Assembly: GCA_020205615.1 (NCBI GenBank)
Contig: CM035165.1
Location: 25,400,950-25,464,949 of the forward strand
DNA length: 64,000 bases
Direction of reading: 5' to 3'
Origin: Panax quinquefolius
Lineage: Eukaryota > Streptophyta > Magnoliopsida > Apiales > Araliaceae
Made by a program: the position numbers and the translations under genes. Shown here piece after piece: positions 46,827 to 58,410 of this stretch (position 1 is the stretch's first letter; each line of letters opens with the position of its first letter). The notes under the pieces are model-generated. The model had not been told where the DNA came from. It worked only from the letters and a program-made list of their open reading frames with translations, and searched no databases.

Positions 46827-48710
46827 TGAAAGTAATATGCACACAAGCCAATCATGTTTGATGATAAAGCATATACTTTGTAACAATCTTATTCATTTAT
46901 TAATAAAAAGTATTAATTTATTAAAGGCTTTTAATTATCTACATGATGCTGTTTTATAATATGTGATAAACCCATAGTTTTAAGCAATGCTTTTAGAATA
47001 ATGATGATGATCATTCTAATGAGATCTAAATTCTTAGAAAGCTTAAAACTAAAATAGTTCCCAATCATTGGATTACTAAATTGGGGATTAGTGAATCCGG
47101 ATAGATTGGTACATACGTTGCTTGCTCATTGGATGAGGGTGATTGATCTCATGATCATTTGTGTGGAGACACTAAAGCAAGTATGTAGGTGCTTATTAGA
47201 GAATAAGTTCACTGAACGTGGCTCGCTAAGGAATACCTAATGGAGTTTTATTTCACTGTCAATAGGAATTCTCGTAGTGATAGTAGTACAAGTAATCCTT
47301 GGACTTGAGATCATCATAGTATCTTGTGTATGATGAGTTATACTTTGACTTATTCCTTAAGACCCTTAGGTATATCAAAGGGTATGCTTGGGTATAATAA
47401 GTTGTACATGGAGATAATGTATGATCAATAAAGAATCTACCACTTCTAATAAAAGAAGAGAAATGTCCTATGTGATTCGATAAATGACAACCCAAAGAGT
47501 CCTTGGTTAAGGCGTAATGAAATTAGAAAGGAGTTTCTAATTTGCATTATTTGGAGTTGTGCATTTAAGAATCGAAATACATATAATTAAATAAAAAGAC
47601 TTGACAAAGAATTCCATGTCTTATATTTAATTGGGACATCAGATGGTGGAAGGATTGAATTGTATGAAGAACTATTTACTCAAAGGTTCTTTTTATGATT
47701 AATGTTGAAATCTATATTATCCGGAAAGTCGCCTGATCGCTAGTGGGAGACTTATCCCTATTGTAGAATAAATATTATTTAAATAAATTAATTGTTTAAT
47801 TTATTTATTTAAATAAGATTAGAATTGTTCTAATTGATTTATTCACAACAGGTTTAATATGGAGAACCTAAAGGGTCACACACCATAAAAGGAAGAATAA
47901 TTATTTAAGAAGTTAATGGCATAATCGTAATAATATAGTTAAGTATATTTAATTTAATCTATGGTGATAGAATAAATTAAATAGCTTAATATTTATTATT
48001 TAATATTTTAGAAATATTAAATATAAATTAATAAGAGGAGTCTTATTAATATTATTACAATTATTATTATTTTAATTTCTAAAAGAGTTTAGAAATTAAT
48101 TTAATATAAGTAGATACTCTCATTTATTCCTAATTGGATTAGGAAGGAAAATTAGTTAAAAGAGTTTAATTAATTATCCCTAATAAGATTAGGGAGCTTA
48201 ATTAATTAAAAGAATTTAATTAATTAAATAAAACCCAATTCCTTAATTGTTAAGGTGGGTTGCCCACATCTATTAATAAGAGGAGTCTTATTATGAGTGG
48301 GTGTGGTTGATTTTTCAACATACGTAATAATTCCAATTTGTTGGGAGAGTACACTCTTTCTATAGAGATAGAAAAACTAGGGTTTAGCCAACCACCCTTC
48401 TTCTTGATTTTTCTTCTTCCTTGGTGGATCACCTCTAGAGGCCAAACATATGGGTGGCTAACGTTGATCAAAGGAAGGAACCAAACCCGGTGGATTCAAG
48501 ATTGAACGCGAAAGGATTTGGAGGTGAACTTGTACCTGAGGAAGCTCGATCTTCAAGGGTATGATTTATTCTTTATCTTTTCGTTTAATTAATAATTGTG
48601 CATAAAGGGTGATCCGGGTATATGGTTTGTAAAATTTTTAAACTCGATTTTTTATCACGCTCCGCTTAATTTTTGCAATTTGATCATGCAGCATGAATAT
48701 TACAAACCAA
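46827..48710 (+). repeat. 5' LTR of copia element
   Basis: It matches 54269-56146 along its length with few differences (for example GTATGAAGAAC / GTACGGTAAC near 47670). It includes a long ATTAATTAAAAGAG-type AT-rich stretch and a leader with CTAGGGTTT. The last bases (ACAAACCAA) differ from the 3' LTR end (ACAAACCTAACA). Confidence 0.9.
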
Positions 48711-48725
48711 TGGTGGCATCGAGCC
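48711..48725 (+). other. Primer-binding site, variant Met type
   Basis: TGGTGGCATCGAGCC follows the LTR; it resembles TGGTATCAGAGCC with changes in the middle. Confidence 0.6.
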
Positions 48726-48854
48726 AAACCTTTATGCAAATTATTAATTATTTTAATTTATATATTGATATGTGTTTAGAACAATTTAATTGGGCATAAT
48801 TTTATTGTATAAAATTTATTAAAAAAAAAAAAAACAACAACTTTCATTGTTATG

Positions 48855-48912
<58 letters not shown>

Positions 48913-49140
48913 TGTTAGCAAAGTAAACCGAACAAGGCAATCAATTTTTTTTTTTGGTCCAACCGTCCGTCCACGTGGCAGCACAAGAAGTGTATTTTGG
49001 AAATCCAATACATTCACGGTTTTAAAAGTGAATAAAGACGGATCACTTAGGCGAGATAAATAAAAAAAACACTGTTTATATATATATATATATATTACGG
49101 TTTATATATATATATACTATTATATATATATATAATATAT
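48855..49140. repeat. TA microsatellites in copia leader
   Basis: A TA run of about 50 bp ends near 48907, with shorter runs at 49077-49095 and 49104-49135. A longer one (about 65 bp) is at 50507-50570. Confidence 0.85.
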
Positions 49141-49320
49141 TATTCTCAATAATTTTATAATTAAAATAAAAGGTTTATTTTAATTTTAAAATAAAAAGTT
49201 TATTTTAATATTAAAATAAGAAGATTTATTTTAATTTTAAAATTAGAATTTCATGCTAACTAATTAGAGTTGGAATTGGATTCTATGCTAACTAATTGGA
49301 GTTGAAATTGGATCGCCTAA

Positions 49321-49730
49321 TTTCCTTAAATAAAGGAGTTTATTTAGATATGAAATAGATTTCATATTATTCAAAATAAAAGAGTTTATTTGTGAATAGG
49401 AAGTAAATCCATCTTTCCTTAAATAAAGGAGTTTGTTTAGATATGAAATAAGATTTCATATTATTCAAAAATAAAAGAGTTTATTTGTGAATAAGAAAGA
49501 GAATCCATGTTTCCTTAAATAAAGGAGTTTATTTAAATATGAAATAAAATTTCATATTATTCAAAATAAAGGAGTTTATTTGTGAATAGAAAAGAAAATC
49601 CGTGTTTCCTTAAATAAAGGAGTTTATTTAAATATGAAATAAGATTTCATATTATTCAAAATAAAGGAGTTTATTTGTGAATAGGAAAGAATATCCGTGT
49701 TTCCTTTAATAAAAGATTTTTTTTTTTTTT
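49321..49730 (+). repeat. About 95-bp tandem repeat in copia element
   Basis: The mark TTTCCTTAAATAAAGGAG starts at 49321, 49424, 49510 and 49605, and again mutated at 49700, giving spacings of 103, 86, 95 and 95 bp. Each unit also holds TTCATATTATTCAAAATAAA and GAGTTTATTTGTGAATA. A simpler AAAATAAAGGAGTTTATTTT series continues to 49990. No coding capacity. Confidence 0.85.
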
Positions 49731-50503
49731 TGGAATCGATTCCATAATTAATTAAAATAAAAGAGTTTATTTTAATTAAAGATTTTTTTTATATACATGG
49801 AATTGGATTCCATAATTAATTAAAATAAAGGAGTTTATTTTGATTAAAGATTTTGATTAAAATAAAATAGTTTATTTTATTCAAAATTGGATAAATTAAA
49901 ATAAAATAGTTTTATTTTGATTTAAATTTGGATTAAAATAAAGGAGTTTATTTTGATTCAAAAATAGATTTTATACTAACTAAATTTGCCCATTAAATGA
50001 TATCAATATATATTAAATGTTTATTATTCATGAGATGAATGTTATTTATTGATGCATATGGTGATGTGTATGATAATAAATGGGATTGATTATGGACTAT
50101 CGACCAATGCGATTGGATTTTATTTTAGTTGGATGCATGAATGTATGGGTTTTATTAAATGGGGTCTCACAGTACCTCGCCTTCTCTAATTTTTCTTAAT
50201 GTAAATTCTATCTCCTCCTATGTATTTCCCTCGATCACGATCAAGGTTTCTATTTATTTTAAATAGTTTTGTAATAGGAATAGTTAGAATTAATTTTGAA
50301 AAATTGGAGATCAAGGAGCAAGGAGCGCTTGAAGACCCGCTTTTGTAATGGAGCCCAAGTTTAAATGTAATAGTTATATTTAAATATTATTTCTTGCAAC
50401 CCTAGAGTTTGACCTTTTGGTTCACTTGGTGGCTCTAGTGAACCAAACTTGAATAAAAGTCCATAATCAATCCGGGTAGAATATAGTATTCTATATGTGC
50501 ATG

Positions 50504-50573
<70 letters not shown>

Positions 50574-50773
50574 GCAAACATGCTCGCAGATGTTCATTAA
50601 TATGACGCGTATTTTATATATATATGTGTAATGCGCGCTTAAACGAGATGAGACAAATTAATAACAAACCCCTCAATTTTTATATTAAGTCCTAAGCGCT
50701 CAAAGATATTTGGAATATCGAACGTCGCTTTCTAAAGCATGATAAAATTAATAGAGTATTAAATATTTAATAT

Positions 50774-51075
50774 GAGTTTGTTGTGTCACCACAAGGCAAG
50801 TATTAAGTATTTAAGATGTTAATTTATCACATTTGATGCTTATAAAGAAAATTGAACAATATTGTTTTTGTTGTGTCACCACAAGGATGATATTTTTCTT
50901 TTTGAATATATGGAGTGCTAGGTCGGACTTAACTTGGATAATTTTGATTCGGATGTGCCACCACTGATCAAAATAATCTAAGAGGCAAAATACAAGGAGT
51001 TGCATAGTTGATGTAATTGACAAAAGTTGTCTACCTATTTATTTATATATAGTTTGTTGTGTCACCACAAGGCTA
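50774..51075 (+). repeat. Dispersed TTGTTGTGTCACCACAAGG motif
   Basis: Three copies lie at about 50778, 50867 and 51054 and a fainter one (GATGTGCCACCACTGATC) at 50953. The core GTGTCACCAC contains a short palindrome (GTG..CAC). It precedes gag in the element leader. Confidence 0.7.
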
Positions 51076-51364
51076 TATACATTTGAAATGGGATCCTTAT
51101 TCTCACTAGCAAATCTTTAATTAGATTTTGCCGAACTATATATGTGAGGGTAATATAGTTTGAAGAAAATAGTGGGAGATACCAAATTAAAACAAGACCT
51201 AAATTATTTTGGTAATTAATAATAGAATGTATGTTAAAATGTTGTTAATTACAAATTCATTTACAGAATTTTACAATGTCTAAAATTACTATCATCAAGC
51301 ATATTAGATGTTAAATTAACCTGCATCAATTAAATGGATTGGTTAAAGAATTTGAGAATAGTTC

Positions 51365-52110
51365 TCATAAATGAAAAGCTATCTTATGTCCCATACGCCT
51401 ATCCTCGCAATGGTTTAGCATAATGCCTCCGAGGAAGAGATTGCTACTTTTAGAAAGTGGCAAGATGATGCACTGATTGGCTCAATGCATCATGCTCGTA
51501 TCCATGAGTAACAAGCTTCGCCACAAACTGAAACTATGGATGCTCCTACTATATTCTCGCACATCAAGTAGTTGATGGTGAGGAAAGTAGGACCGATAGA
51601 TATCGATATCTAAGGAGCTCTTCCGATCTAGAATGGCCAATGGCACTATAAGATGCATAAAAAGTCTTAACATAATCAATTTGATTGATCAATTAGACAA
51701 TGGGTTTTGTCATGGATGGAGAGTTGAGCCAAGATTTGATCTTGCACTCACTCCGGACTCCTTTCACAATTGTTGTGAATTTTTCATATGAACAAGCTAG
51801 ATATCACTTTCATTGACGATTTGCTTAACATGTTGAAAAATGTTGAGAGTCACTTTCCAACCAAGAAAGACCAAGTCTTACCGGTAGGGCCAAAGGATCT
51901 TCCGAAAAGAAGAACGATTCAAGAAGGTATAAATAGAAAAGGGCAAAAACAAAGGATAATAAGAACAAAATCGATCACGGATAGCAAAAGAGTTTGCTTC
52001 CAATCGCAATAAGCCCGACACCGAAAGAAATCATGAGAAGCATCTTGCAGAGGCTAACCAAAGAAGCTTAGTGAAGTTTTGCCATAATACGCTTTTTGTT
52101 CATGATTGAA
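51365..52110 (+). pseudogene. gag: Ty1/copia Gag remnant
   Basis: Pieces in different frames follow the copia Gag order: EEEIATFRKWQDDALIGSMH, then after frameshifts LDQLGFV-equivalent MGFVMDGELSQDLILHSL, then MNKLDITFIDDLLNMLKN with VESHFPTKKDQVL (51788-51870) and a basic tail. No CCHC knuckle is visible after it, where copia Gag normally has one. Many stops make it inactive. Confidence 0.75.
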
Positions 52111-53180
52111 ATAAATTTTTCTTTAAGTCAAGGTTCTATTTGGGTATTGGATACCGACTTTGGTTATCATAAATATAGATTTATGAAGTGACCAAGGTAA
52201 GTAGAAAACTAAACAAATATAAGTAATCCTATGCAATGCGGAAATGTAGCAAAGGTTGCCATATTAGCCATAGAAACTTATAGTTTAGCAATTGCCTACT
52301 TCACGGCAAATCTATTAAGTCAATAAGATGTTATCAGATTCCAGCTTCTTGTTAAAATATTATTTCTATTTTGTTGTTGGAAAATAAAATTTTGGTATTA
52401 TAATTAAGAACAATTGTTGTTCTATTTATAATAATAATGTTTTGTATAGAAATGGAATATTACTTAATGGATTTTGTATACTGACTTACGTGAAAATAAT
52501 TTTGCAAATGGAACAAACTAGTATAAGAAAAGGAGATGATCATTCAAAGAGTTGAATGTGTGTATTTCTTTGAATACAAGTGTGAATTATTTGAAAGGTT
52601 CAAAGAATTCAAAAGTGAAACAAATTGGCAAAGTATTAGGATTCTTTGATCGGATCAAGGAAGGAATACTTGTGCAATAAGTTTCTAGATCATCTCAAAT
52701 GGTTTTCTCATAATGGACGCCTCTCGATACATAATAATTGATTGATGTATCTGAAAGGAAAAATCATACCTTGTTGAACATGGTACGGTCCAAAATGATT
52801 TTACCGACATTCCAAAGATCCTTCTAGGATCATGTCCTAGAAGAAATGGTCAGACATATCTACAAAAGGTAACCTCAAAATCTACCGCAAGACTCCATAA
52901 AAGTTATGGAGAGGAGGATTCCTAATCTTAAGTATGTTAAGATAAGGGTTGTCCAACTTATGTGAAAAGGTTTCAAAGGATAAGCTTGGGACAAGATTTG
53001 ACGTATGCATGATTTGTGGGACATCCTAAAGTAAGTTTAGGTTATATGTTCTATAATTCTACTTAGCAAAAGGTGTTTGTTACGAAACACGCGCTTCTAA
53101 GATAAAGGTGTTTATCATCAAGGGGCTAGTGGGAGGATAATAGATCTTCAAGAGTTCAAGAACCACAAAACACTATAAGT
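52111..53180 (+). pseudogene. Decayed copia pol region (protease/integrase side)
   Basis: Short open fragments only. The sequence keeps transposon-like composition, and traces such as GCLCTLN-type or YGEEDS-like words cannot be read with confidence. From its position this should be protease and integrase; I cannot confirm motifs. Confidence 0.4.
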
Positions 53181-53189
53181 CAAATAAGA

Positions 53190-53765
53190 GGAACTCAGTA
53201 GATGATATTCTATTGTACCACAACCGAATCGTAAGTCTGGAATAGTACCAAAGATACCTAGGAGGTATGGGTTCATCATGGATGATGATGATGAGGTACA
53301 CATCATAGAAGATGATGATCCAGTTACATATGATGAGGTAAGAGTTCTAGTGTGTACAAAAGGGTCAGTGGGAGCATCATGATATTCCTAGTACTATATG
53401 TTGATATACTACGGATGAGGAATTACATACCAATGCTACAATCAGTAAAGATAAAGTTGTCTAAACATTCCTCCATGAATGATCTGGAAGAGTATCTTAA
53501 TTGGGGATGCAAATCTATATAGATAGATTTAAAAGGATGCTCAACTTAACCCAAGGAACGTATATTCATTTGATGCTAAAGTCGTTTAGCATGGCAAACT
53601 CCAAGAGATGTCTCATGTCGATGAGCTATGGAGTGTATCTCTTAATAGTCCCCACAGACTCTCGAAAAAAGAGAGGTCGCATGAGTAACAATCATGTATG
53701 CAATGAAATGTACGAGACCGATGTCGATCACCATATCTCGGAGAAGTTCACTATGAGTCGTTGAA
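53190..53765 (+). pseudogene. pol: Copia reverse transcriptase remnant
   Basis: 53210-53340 encodes the acidic integrase-RT linker (RYGFIMDDDDEVHIIEDDDP-like with shifts). FLVLYVDILR-type residues at 53380-53410 are the place of the YVDD catalytic box; here one Asp codon is lost (CTATATGTTGATATACTA). Downstream MGMQIYIDRFKRMLNLTQGT, LKSFSMANSK and RMSNNHV match the RT/RNase H connection of copia elements (53501-53764). Confidence 0.8.
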
Positions 53766-53829
53766 AACATCTTAAAATGCTTAACCTAAGCACTAAGGAT
53801 GTGATCATGTTCATGGTGGGTCTAAATTA

Positions 53830-54250
53830 AAACTAGAGGGCTTAATGACTCAAGTTTTTTCAGATGCATCAAGACGATGAGAAAAAATCCACTTTAAGGT
53901 AAAGGGTTACCTTGATAAGTGGTGCAGTGAATTGGAAAGGTTCCAAATAGCAAAGAGTTACTGGTTTGATGATAAAGACAAAGTATATAGCTATAAATGA
54001 AGCTGCAAGTTAATTGTTTGGATTAAAAGTTCATTACAGAACTAGGAATAGTTCCCAAGTCTCATCTTGGATCTAAACATGTGTTGTGGCACTTTCAATT
54101 TGATTATTAGAATCATTGAAAGATGGGAAATCATTATTGAGATAGTGGACTCTCAAGAACAACATTACATATCCATTAACTAAAGCTTATCCAACAGCAG
54201 GATAATCGTCACTTAGAGAAGAAGAGTATAAGATACCATGACGATTGACT
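53830..54250 (+). pseudogene. pol: Copia RNase H remnant
   Basis: SGAVNWKGSK, TKYIAINEAAS and DGKSLLR-like pieces, then ITYPLTKAYPTAG near 54168-54205, follow the order of copia RNase H (AVSWKSSKQ, EAEYIAASEAAKEA, ADPLTKAL). Several stops interrupt it. Confidence 0.75.
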
Positions 54251-54255
54251 TTAGT

Positions 54256-54268
54256 GCAAGTGGGAGAT
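54256..54268 (+). other. Copia polypurine tract
   Basis: GCAAGTGGGAGAT directly before the 3' LTR, a common copia form. Confidence 0.8.
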
Positions 54269-56146
54269 TGAAAGTAATATGCACACAAGCCAATCATGTT
54301 TGATGATAAAGCATATACTTTGTAACAATCTTATTCATTTATTAATAAAAAGTATTAATTTATTAAAGGCTTTTAATTATCTACATGATGTTGTTTTTAT
54401 AATATGTGATAAACCCATAGTTTTAAGCAATGCTTTTAGAATAATGATGATGATCATTTTAATGAGATCTAAATTCTTGAAAGCTTAAAACTAAAATAGT
54501 TCCCAATCCTTGGATTACTAAATTGGGGATTAGTGAATCCGGATAGATTGGTACATACGCTGCTTGCTTTCATTGGATGAGGATGATTGATCTCATGATC
54601 ATTTGTGTGGAGACACTAAAGCAAGTATGTAGGTGCTTATTAGAGAATAAGTTCATTGAACGTGGCTCGCTAAGGAATACCTAATGGAGTTTTATTTCAC
54701 TCGTCAATAGGAATTCTGTAGTGATAGTAAGACAAGTAATCCTTGGACTTGAGATCATCATAGTATCTTGTGTATGATGAGTTATACTTTGACTTATTCC
54801 TTAAGACCCTTAGGTATATCAAAGGGTATGCTTGGGTATAATAAGTCATACATGGAGATAATGTATGATCAATAAAGAATCTACCACTTCTAATAAAAGA
54901 AGAGAAATGTCCTATGTGATTCGATAAATGACAACCCAAAGAGTCCTTGGTTAAAGCGTAATGAAATTAGAAAGGAGTTTCTAATTTGCATTATTTGAGT
55001 TGTGCATTTAAGAATCGAAAATACATATAATTAAATAAAATAAGACTTGACAAAGAATTCCATGTCTTATATTTAATTGGGACATCAGATGGTGGAAGGA
55101 TTGAATTGTACGGTAACTATTTACTCAAAGGTTCTTTTATGATTAATGTTGAAATCTATATTATCCGGAAAGTCGTTGATCGCTAGTGGAGACTTATCCC
55201 TATTGTAGAATAAATATTATTTAAATAAATTAATTGTTTAATTTATTTATTTAAATAAGATTAGAATTGTTCTAATTGATTTATTCACAACCGCTTAATA
55301 TGGAGAACCTAAAGGGTCACACCATAAAAGGAAGAATAATTATTTAAGAAGTTAATGGCATAATCGTAATAATATAGTTAAGTATATTTAATTTAATCTA
55401 TAGTGATAGAATAAATTAAATAGCTTAATATTTATTATTTAATATTTTAGAAATATTAAATATAAATTAATAAGAGGAGTCTTATTAATATTATTACAAT
55501 TATTATTATTTTAATTTCTAAAAGAGTTTAGAAATTAATTTAATATAAGTACTCTCATTTATTCCTAATTGGATTAGGAAGGAAAATTAGTTAAAAGAGT
55601 TTAATTAATTATCCCTAATAAGATTAGGGAGCTTAATTAATTAAAAGAATTTAATTAATTAAATAAAACCCAATTCCTTAATTGTTAAGGTGGGTTGCCC
55701 ACATCTATTAATATGAGGAGTCTTATTATGGGTGGGTGTGGTTGATTTTTCAACATACGTAATAATTCCAATTTGTTGGGAGAGTACACCCTTTCTATAG
55801 AGATAGAAAAACTAGGGTTTAGCCAACCACCCTTCTTCTTGAATTTTCTTCTTCCTTGGTGGATCACCTCTAGAGGCCAAACATATGGGTGGCTAACGTT
55901 GATCAAAGGAAGGAACCAAACCCGGTGGATTCAAGATTGAACGCGAAAGGATTTGGAGGTGAACTTGTACCTGAGGAAGCTCGATCTTCAAGGGTATGAT
56001 TTATTCTTTATCTTTTCGTTTAATTAATAATTGTGCATAAAGGGTGATCCGGGTATATGGTTTGTAAAATTTTTAAACTCTGATTTTATCACGCTTCCGC
56101 TAATTTTTGCAATTTGATTGCGCACATGAATATTACAAACCTAACA
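54269..56146 (+). repeat. 3' LTR of copia element
   Basis: Nearly identical to 46827-48710; ends AACCTAACA just before the second GGTTC. Confidence 0.92.
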
Positions 56147-56267
56147 GGTTCTCCCTAAACAGTATAGAAAAGTGTGTTATATACATCATTTAGTAGTTAT
56201 ATTTGGTGAATCATATAGGGTGAGGCGAACCCAACGTTGGAAGGGTGTCTTGCCACTATCATATAAG

Positions 56268-56618
56268 ATGTCTAATGACATACAACCTCGTGTTATCATA
56301 AGACAGGGTTGTGCACATCCACTTGCTGAGTATATCTACGAGCACTACCTATATGATCTTGGAGTTTATTTGAAATATAATTTTCAACTGGAGACAGTGG
56401 AGATAGTTATATGTCAAGAGAAGACTCACCATTGGAAAGAACATGATAGTAATCTTCTCGTTTTTCTTTGGGGTCTATTAGGTCAACCAAAGATAATTCT
56501 GTGGACATATGATATCTATCATAACCTAGACGTGTGGCCTCCCATGTACGAAGGTTTCCTTGAGCACTTCCCAAAGATTCTAATTTCTAAAACAGTTTTT
56601 GACTATACCTTTATGTAG
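56268..56618 (+). CDS. LTR-borne reading frame, D3 copy, open (hypothetical, 116 aa)
   Basis: The first in-frame ATG gives MSNDIQPRVIIRQGCAHPLA; the frame is open further upstream to the copia insertion point and, across it, to the acceptor at 46754. Visible features: aromatic and His-rich, LEYIY-like and THHWKEHD segments, a hydrophobic LLVFLWGLLGQPKIILW stretch that could span or touch a membrane, and no known catalytic motif. I do not recognise the family. D1 and D2 copies have stops, and most differences among the three copies change amino acids, which argues against selection for protein function in recent time. It may be a captured fragment rather than a gene. Confidence 0.35.
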   Translation: MSNDIQPRVIIRQGCAHPLAEYIYEHYLYDLGVYLKYNFQLETVEIVICQEKTHHWKEHDSNLLVFLWGLLGQPKIILWTYDIYHNLDVWPPMYEGFLEHFPKILISKTVFDYTFM

Positions 56619-56813
56619 GTGTCATTGTGACGTGCTATCCAAGGTTGGGATGAGAGTTACAGTTGGTATATATTTGTATCAAAACTCACAGCATATGTGT
56701 TGTTGTATTTTGCACGACAATTGTTGTAATAAAGTTGCAGTTATTTTCTGTACCATGTATTTGGCGACTCAGAAATAGGTTGGGTGGAATGGACCTATTT
56801 TGGGGTTGTCACA

Positions 56814-56899
56814 GTTGGTATCAGAGCTTAGGGATATGGTCTCTGGTGGAGATCGGGGAATTGAACTAGGAGGGGAGAGATGAGTAAATCCTTCACTAG
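56814..56899 (+). other. D-type internal region 3, truncated
   Basis: The primer-binding site TGGTATCAGAGC (56816-56827) and the next 70 bp match internal regions 1 and 2, then the match stops at CACTAG, where a different LTR begins. Confidence 0.85.
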
Positions 56900-57240
56900 T
56901 GTCGACGTCGGGATTTTTGGGTGTCCCTTTCCGTTACTTGTTCTTTGGTGTTCTCATTTTTAGGTGAGATTTGTTTGAACAAACAAGTGAAAAAGGTCCG
57001 ACATGTATAATGTCGACGATGGGACTGTTAAGAGTCGCCAGTTGGTTTTTTAAATGGTTGTACCAACACAACCAAGAAAAGGTTTGCACATTGACCTAGT
57101 GATGTGACACTGATATACGGGTTGGTGAAACCGAGATTCGTTTAGGGTCCGGGGACTTGGTTATGCGGGGGGAAGGTGTTAGGCACCCCCCAACATCCGT
57201 GTTACCACGGTGACCGCCTCTTTTCAAGAAACTATTATCT

Positions 57241-57243
<3 letters not shown>

Positions 57244-57273
<30 letters not shown>
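57244..57273. repeat. (GT)n microsatellite
   Basis: About 15 GT units inside the Tat-like LTR. Confidence 0.9.
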
Positions 57274-57275
<2 letters not shown>

Positions 57276-57730
57276 GGTCAATGTGCTGTTATATAGAAGT
57301 TGTGTGAGGCCTCGTTCGAACCTATATACACAGGATTTGAATTTATGTAAAAATTCAGTTTTTAACAAGATATGGAAGTGATGTTTTATAAAAGAGGTTT
57401 TTTCAAACCCTGATGCTCAATAGGAATTGAGACCTTTTACACTCCCATTTTTATTAAGTGAGCGGCTGAATTGATTTTATTGGACGGATGCGAGGCATCC
57501 GTACGAAAATAATATACACAAATAATGCCGACTTCCTCGTGGGTATGAAAACCATCTGTGGAAATTCAGGCATCGCAGAATAATTTACAAGCTGCTTACA
57601 GCTGAAAATGTCCATCACGGGAAACCGAATCCAGATTCAATGGGATGAATATGTGATCACATGATTCCTAGGCTCACAAAAATGCGCAGTTTATATGAAT
57701 GCAAGAAGGTGTATATATATATAAAAGTCA

Positions 57731-57770
<40 letters not shown>

Positions 57771-57776
57771 GCATAA

Positions 57777-57990
57777 GATCACCAACCACGTAAGCACCTC
57801 CATGGGGATCAAAATGTAAATAAAGTCGTTAAAGCTATCAACCACCACGGAGGAAACTCTGTGTGGGATGTAATGTAAATAAAGTCAGAATACTACCAAT
57901 CGCCACGTAAGTAAACTCTGTGAAGGACGAAGTGTAAAGAAAGTCATAAGCGATCAACCACCACGTAAGTAAAAACCTGTGTGGGACAAA
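57777..57990 (+). repeat. 60-65 bp tandem repeat in Tat-like LTR
   Basis: Three to four copies of a unit with ATCAACCACCACGTAAGTAA, CTGTGTGGGA and TGTAAATAAAGTC blocks, divergent from one another. Confidence 0.75.
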
Positions 57991-58009
57991 ATATATATAT
58001 ATATATATA

Positions 58010-58065
58010 AAAGCAATAAACGCACTAGATGTAAAATCAGGTGCATCGAATGTAGTTCGACCACG

Positions 58066-58105
<40 letters not shown>

Positions 58106-58410
58106 CGAGTAAACGCATTGCACCAAAAGTTCAGCTCATCGAACAAAGTCCGACACACAGTTGATATATATAAGTATATATATATAAAAGCGAGTAAACG
58201 TACATTGCATCAAGTTCAGGCTCATCGAACAAAGTCCGACACACAGTTGATATATATAAGTATATATATATATATAAAAGTGAGTAAAAGCACCAGACCG
58301 AAGTCTAGGCTCATCGAACAAAGTCCAACACACAGTTGATATATATAAGTATATATATATTAAAGCAATAAACGCTCCAGACCGAAGTCTAGGCTCAATC
58401 GAGGCATAAC
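58010..58410 (+). repeat. About 90-bp tandem repeat in Tat-like LTR
   Basis: Four to five copies of a unit containing AAAGCGAGTAAACG, AGTYYAGGCTCATCGAACAA, AGTCCGACACACAGTTGATA and a TA run (TATATAAGTATATATA). Copies differ mainly in the TA run and in the AAGTCTAGG/AAGTTCAGG block. Confidence 0.8.

Larger units (their letters stand above)
46827..56146 (+). mobile_element. Ty1/copia retrotransposon, complete but decayed (9.3 kb)
   Basis: It starts TGAAAGTAATATGCACAC and ends AACCTAACA; GGTTC at 46822-46826 and 56147-56151 is a perfect target duplication. LTRs are 46827-48710 and 54269-56146 and nearly identical, which suggests a fairly young insertion. The internal region has gag, RT and RNase H remnants in copia order, all with stops and frameshifts, plus 3 kb of repetitive AT-rich DNA between the primer site and gag. 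Confidence 0.92.
43595..56813 (+). mobile_element. D-type LTR (copy D3), split by a copia element
   Basis: The LTR parts are 43595-46826 and 56152-56813; removal of 46827-56146 and one GGTTC rejoins the D reading frame exactly (GAGGTTC|TCCC). TATA 44807-44814; donor-like AAG|GTAAAA (GT 44993); hairpin array 46148-46327; acceptor-like CTTTCAG ending 46754; LTR end GTTGTCACA at 56813. Confidence 0.9.

Noticed and set aside
48250..48471. Minus-strand 73-codon frame repeated at 55685-55906
   Set aside because: It is antisense to the transcribed part of both copia LTRs and is conserved only because the LTRs are nearly identical.
57838..58339. Several frames rich in YIYI
   Set aside because: They run through TA runs and tandem repeats of the Tat-like LTR.
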